DNA from: Prorocentrum cordatum
Taxonomy: Eukaryota; Sar; Dinophyceae; Prorocentrales; Prorocentraceae
Length of the DNA stretch: 30,000 nt
Assembly (NCBI GenBank): GCA_963575745.1
Contig: CAUYUJ010020590.1
Location: 106,352 to 136,351 of the forward strand
Direction: 5' to 3'
In this document: piece after piece, positions 27,335 through 30,000 of the stretch
How positions within the stretch are numbered: the stretch's first letter is position 1
Layout: the number at the start of each line of letters is the position of its first letter
Program-made: the position numbers and the translations under genes
The notes under the pieces: generated by a model
Seen by the model: the letters and a program-made list of their open reading frames with translations, nothing else
Database searches by the model: none
Told to the model about the DNA's origin: nothing

Positions 27335-27425
27335 TGAATAATTCCGCAGGCCCCCTTCAAGCCAAAACCGGGGGTTCACCCACTGAAAGAGTACCCTGGG
27401 CCCAAGCCCTTTCCCGGAAAAAGGA
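27335..27425 (+). repeat. Dispersed repeat R7, copy b
   Basis: AATAATTCCGCAGGCCCCCT, TCAAGCCAAAACCGGGGGTT and GAGTACCCTGGGC, CCCTTTC match 25185-25260. Confidence 0.85.
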
Positions 27426-27960
27426 GGCCTCACGAAGGCAGAGAGTAACTTACTTAAGAGGCCTCTCCTGGTCATCGCGCCTGGCGGCGCGCTGCTTGTT
27501 GGCATGTGAGCCAAGGCTCCGAAATTACCCCTGGCGAAGATCGGGCGTTGGCAGAACTGGGTTTAGTGGGACCTGGTTTCGTGATGTGGACTGGGGGACG
27601 CCCCCCCGCCCCGTTCCGCTAACCTGAACTGCCGTCACCCGAAAAAACACCAGCCACGGCAGACCTGGTTTAGTCGTCCAATTCAGGGGCTCCGGGGCCC
27701 TACTAACCGGGTCCCCGTACCTGGGGTCCTGGCTATACCCGAGAAGAGCCCGACCATATGTGACTACCTACCAGACCACCCCAACCCAACCCGAAGACCC
27801 GAATTTGACCCGAATTTCGGGTTGGGGGGGGTACGGATTCCATGTGTTTGTTCAACGTTCCCTGACCCCCCCCCCACTGGAAATGGAGGGCAAATTGAGG
27901 GCCTGGGGTTGGGTTGGGGTGGTTTGGTGGGTGGTGAATATGGCAGTGTGGGTGGAGGAG
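27426..27960. other. Mixed sequence, no gene recognised
   Basis: Includes two weakly similar CAGACCTGGTTTAGTC-like segments (27563, 27660), an ACCCGAATTT pair (27797-27820) and GGTTGGG/GGTGG runs (27905-27940). Frames on both strands are compositional. Confidence 0.3.
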
Positions 27961-27964
27961 GCTG

Positions 27965-28095
27965 TGAGCACCCTCTTCGGCGTGGCCACCCGTGGGGCCA
28001 CGGAACGCGTGAGGGGTGCGCCGCACCGGGCGCGGTGCCGCCCCTCGCACGCAGCCACCGGGGCCTTCGGCGGCGCTCCCTGCCGGGCCACGACA
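27965..28095. repeat. Degenerate S90-A satellite fragment
   Basis: GGGGCCACGGAACGCGTGAG, GGGTGCGCCG and GCAGCCACCGGGGCCTTCGG follow the order of the array at 15775-17335; about 1.4 units. Confidence 0.85.
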
Positions 28096-28099
28096 CGCC

Positions 28100-28230
28100 G
28101 CTGATCGAGACGCTGAGTCGACGCTGAGTCGACGCTGCATCGACGCCTAAATCGACGCGAGCCGACGCCTAGATCGGCGCTGTGCCCTCGACTCCCAGAG
28201 GCTCATCGACGCGAGTCGACGCTGAAGACG
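28100..28230. repeat. GTCGACGCTGA minisatellite
   Basis: Units of 11-15 bp (GAGTCGACGCT, ATCGACGCC, GAGTCGACGCTGA) repeat about nine times, interrupted near 28185. Confidence 0.8.
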
Positions 28231-28291
28231 GAACTCAGAGAAGAAACCAGGCTCCAATGATTCTCGGGGGCGCGCAACCGTGGACTAGCGA

Positions 28292-28327
28292 TCCATGGAC
28301 TTGGCGCGCGGTCGCCAAATCCATGGA
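28292..28327. repeat. 15 bp inverted repeat
   Basis: TCCATGGACTTGGCG (28292-28306) pairs with CGCCAAATCCATGGA (28313-28327) with one mismatch around a 6 nt loop. Confidence 0.8.
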
Positions 28328-28449
28328 GCGGGGGAGGTGCCCTGCCTGAGATGCGGCCGGTGCCGCCTCGTTCGGCGGCGGACATCCGCGATTGCCCATG
28401 GAAACGGGGCCCGTCGCTAATCCACGCCCCCTGGATCCATGCTTGCGAT

Positions 28450-28825
28450 CGCCTGAGACACGTGTGAGGGGCGTGTTCCGACATGGACACGCGGTGCCGA
28501 AAATGCGGACGCGGTCACTGGCGCCCTCGGTGGGGCTCCCTGTGGGGCCACGAATAACGTGCGAGGGGCGTGCTGGGATGGACATGCGGAGGGCAGGGGC
28601 AGAGGCAGGGGTGGGAGGAGGGAGGAGGAAGGAGGAAGGGGGAACGAATGGCGCGGGAGGAGGACGGAGGAATGAGGGATGAGGGAGGGAGGAGGAGGGA
28701 GGAGGAGAGAGGGAGGCGCGGTAGGAGGGAGGAGCGGGAGGAGGAGGAAGGAGGAACGAGTGGCGCGGGGTGCTGCCTTTTTTCGAAGCGAGGATCCTAC
28801 ATCACAGGATGGTGGAGAAATGCTG
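28450..28825 (+). repeat. Composite repeat: S90-A fragment, GGA tract, GCGCGGGG...CACAGGATGG block
   Basis: An S90-A fragment (28450-28585) is followed by a GGA-rich tract (28600-28760), then GGCGCGGGGTGCTGCCT...AGCGAGGATCC.ACATCACAGGATGGT. The same order, with a GAT tract added, occurs at 17140-17590 (CGCGGGGCGCCGTCTCTTC...CACAGGATGGTTG). Confidence 0.8.
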
Positions 28826-28854
28826 AGAAATACCTAAGGAGTTCCAGCAAACTT

Positions 28855-29090
28855 CAAACATGATGGACCCACGAACCCGGAAAGGGATATAGAACCGCAT
28901 GCATGGAAACGTTTCCACGAAACCGTATTGGGCGACGGGCACTTCCACGAGACACCCCGCGAAACATTCCTCGAGACACGGGCGACCGTTTTCAACGTTT
29001 TCCTGGAAACATTCCACGAGACACCCCGCGAAACAGTCCACGAGACACCCCACGAAACATTCCACGACGACAGGCAACCACTCAACCAAG
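28855..29090 (+). repeat. R6 fragment and CGAGACACCCCGCGAAACA repeats
   Basis: 28858-28945 matches the start of R6 (GACCCACGAACCCGGAAAGG, TTGGGCGACGGGCAC). Then CCACGAGACACCCCGCGAAA occurs about four times. Confidence 0.8.
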
Positions 29091-29091
29091 G

Positions 29092-29405
29092 CGGTGTGGT
29101 CGTGCTGGGGAGTGGTCGTGCTGGGGTGTGGTCGTGCTGGGGGGTGGTCGTGCTGGGGGGTGGTCGTGCTGGGGGGGTAGTCGTGCTGGGGGGTGGTCGT
29201 GCTGGGGCGTGGTCGTGCTGGGGCGTGGTCGTGCTGGGGCGTGGTCGTGCTGGGGTGTGGTCGTGCTGTGGTGAGGTCGTGCTGGGATGTGGTCGTGCTG
29301 GGTGATGGTCTTGCTGGGGTGGGGTCGTGCTGGGGTGGGGTAATGCTGAGGTGTGGTCGTGCTGGGGTGGGGTCGTGCTGGGGTGGGGTAATGCTGGGGT
29401 GTGGC
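29092..29405. repeat. 16 bp minisatellite GGTCGTGCTGGGGTGT, about 19 units
   Basis: Head-to-tail units with variants at the last four bases (GGGT, GCGT) and TAATGCTG forms near the right end. Tandem frames on both strands are repeat translations. Confidence 0.95.
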
Positions 29406-29439
29406 CCGCACCCTGTGATTTATCGATCGGGATTTCAAA

Positions 29440-29572
29440 CACAAGCGTTTCGCCTGAGACATCCTCAAATTTCAATCCGCCGGCCCACCTCGACCTCGAT
29501 ATTTATCAGGGAAAGAATCCGCCGGCCCACCTCAATTGAGGCACTGGGGACAGGTTTACCTACTAAAAGACA
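29440..29572 (+). repeat. R8 core and dispersed repeat R7, copy c
   Basis: CAAGCGTTTCGCCTGAGACA followed by two AATCCGCCGGCCCACCTC starts, then CAGGTTTACCTACTAAAAG; same layout as 25120-25240. Confidence 0.8.
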
Positions 29573-30000
29573 TGATCGACCCACGAACCCGGAAAGGAAT
29601 ATAGAAATGTAAGGCATTGCAACATTTCAAAGACACCTGATTGGGCGACGGGCACATGCAATGCTGAATGTATCGAGGATGACGTACTGTGCCGAGGGCT
29701 GTGCTGTGCTGGGCCGTGCTGAACTGCGATGTGCCATGCCGCGATTGTGCTCTATATAGCGTTGTGGATGGAGTCCTCCCTGGCATCCGAGTCCTCACCG
29801 AACTGATCTGGAGCGTAAGCTCGAGCTGCCTGAGCAGATGGTAGCTGCCCCAGAACTAATCGACAGAGGGAACATGCCAGGAGGACGCGCCGCGGAACGT
29901 CCCAAGGGACGCGCCAGGCGACGTGCCAGGGGACGTGCCATGGGGCATGGGGACGCACCGCGGGACGTGCCAAGGGGACGCGCTACGGAACGTGCCAATG
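29573..30000 (+). repeat. Dispersed repeat R6, cut by the window edge
   Basis: Same unit order as 23698-24230, with CTATATAGC at the AT-run position, reaching the GGACGYGCCAR minisatellite at the right edge. Confidence 0.9.

Noticed and set aside
27352-27380. TTCAAGCCAAAACCGG as another spliced-leader relic
   Set aside because: The match is limited to GCCAAAA with an extra base, and it belongs to repeat R7, with no gene next to it.

Overview
The window looks like nuclear DNA of a dinoflagellate. Three things point that way. (1) Three open reading frames on the minus strand have a decayed copy of the dinoflagellate trans-spliced leader 1-35 nt upstream of the first ATG (7154-7175, 5391-5411, 13136-13156). 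(2) Every gene I can recognise is on the minus strand, as in the one-way gene blocks of dinoflagellates. (3) Several introns are bounded by short direct repeats and terminal inverted repeats and fit GC or GA donors, the pattern of dinoflagellate introner elements. No genus can be named from the sequence.

Genes, in transcription order from the right: a WD40 protein resembling DDB1-CUL4-associated factors (about 19659-17774, both ends missing); an intronless 633-residue zinc-finger protein with weak resemblance to hAT transposases (13134-11233); a cysteine-rich gene of unknown function with a frame break (about 10423-8991); a C5 cytosine DNA methyltransferase with all main catalytic motifs (7123-5773); a 1040-residue unknown nuclear-type protein (5356-1908); and the zinc-ribbon exon of a ubiquitin-specific protease running off the left edge (239-1).

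The best candidate for something new is the set of transposon-made introns. In the WD40 gene four neighbouring introns, and in the 1040-residue gene one, are each a different element. Each has its own inverted-repeat ends and a 5-6 bp target duplication. Deleting the element plus one duplication restores the reading frame exactly. Two further insertions, in the methyltransferase and the cysteine-rich gene, have frame-restoring direct repeats but no clear inverted ends. At three of the seven, no AG lies at the repeat boundary.

The rest, mainly 14.4-17.6 kb and 19.7-30 kb, is repeat DNA: tandem satellites with 16, 32, 43, 73 and 90 bp units, GGA, GAT, AT and CTGTG microsatellites, and at least seven dispersed families with two or more copies here. 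Long reading frames in those stretches come from stop-free repeats and are not called as genes.
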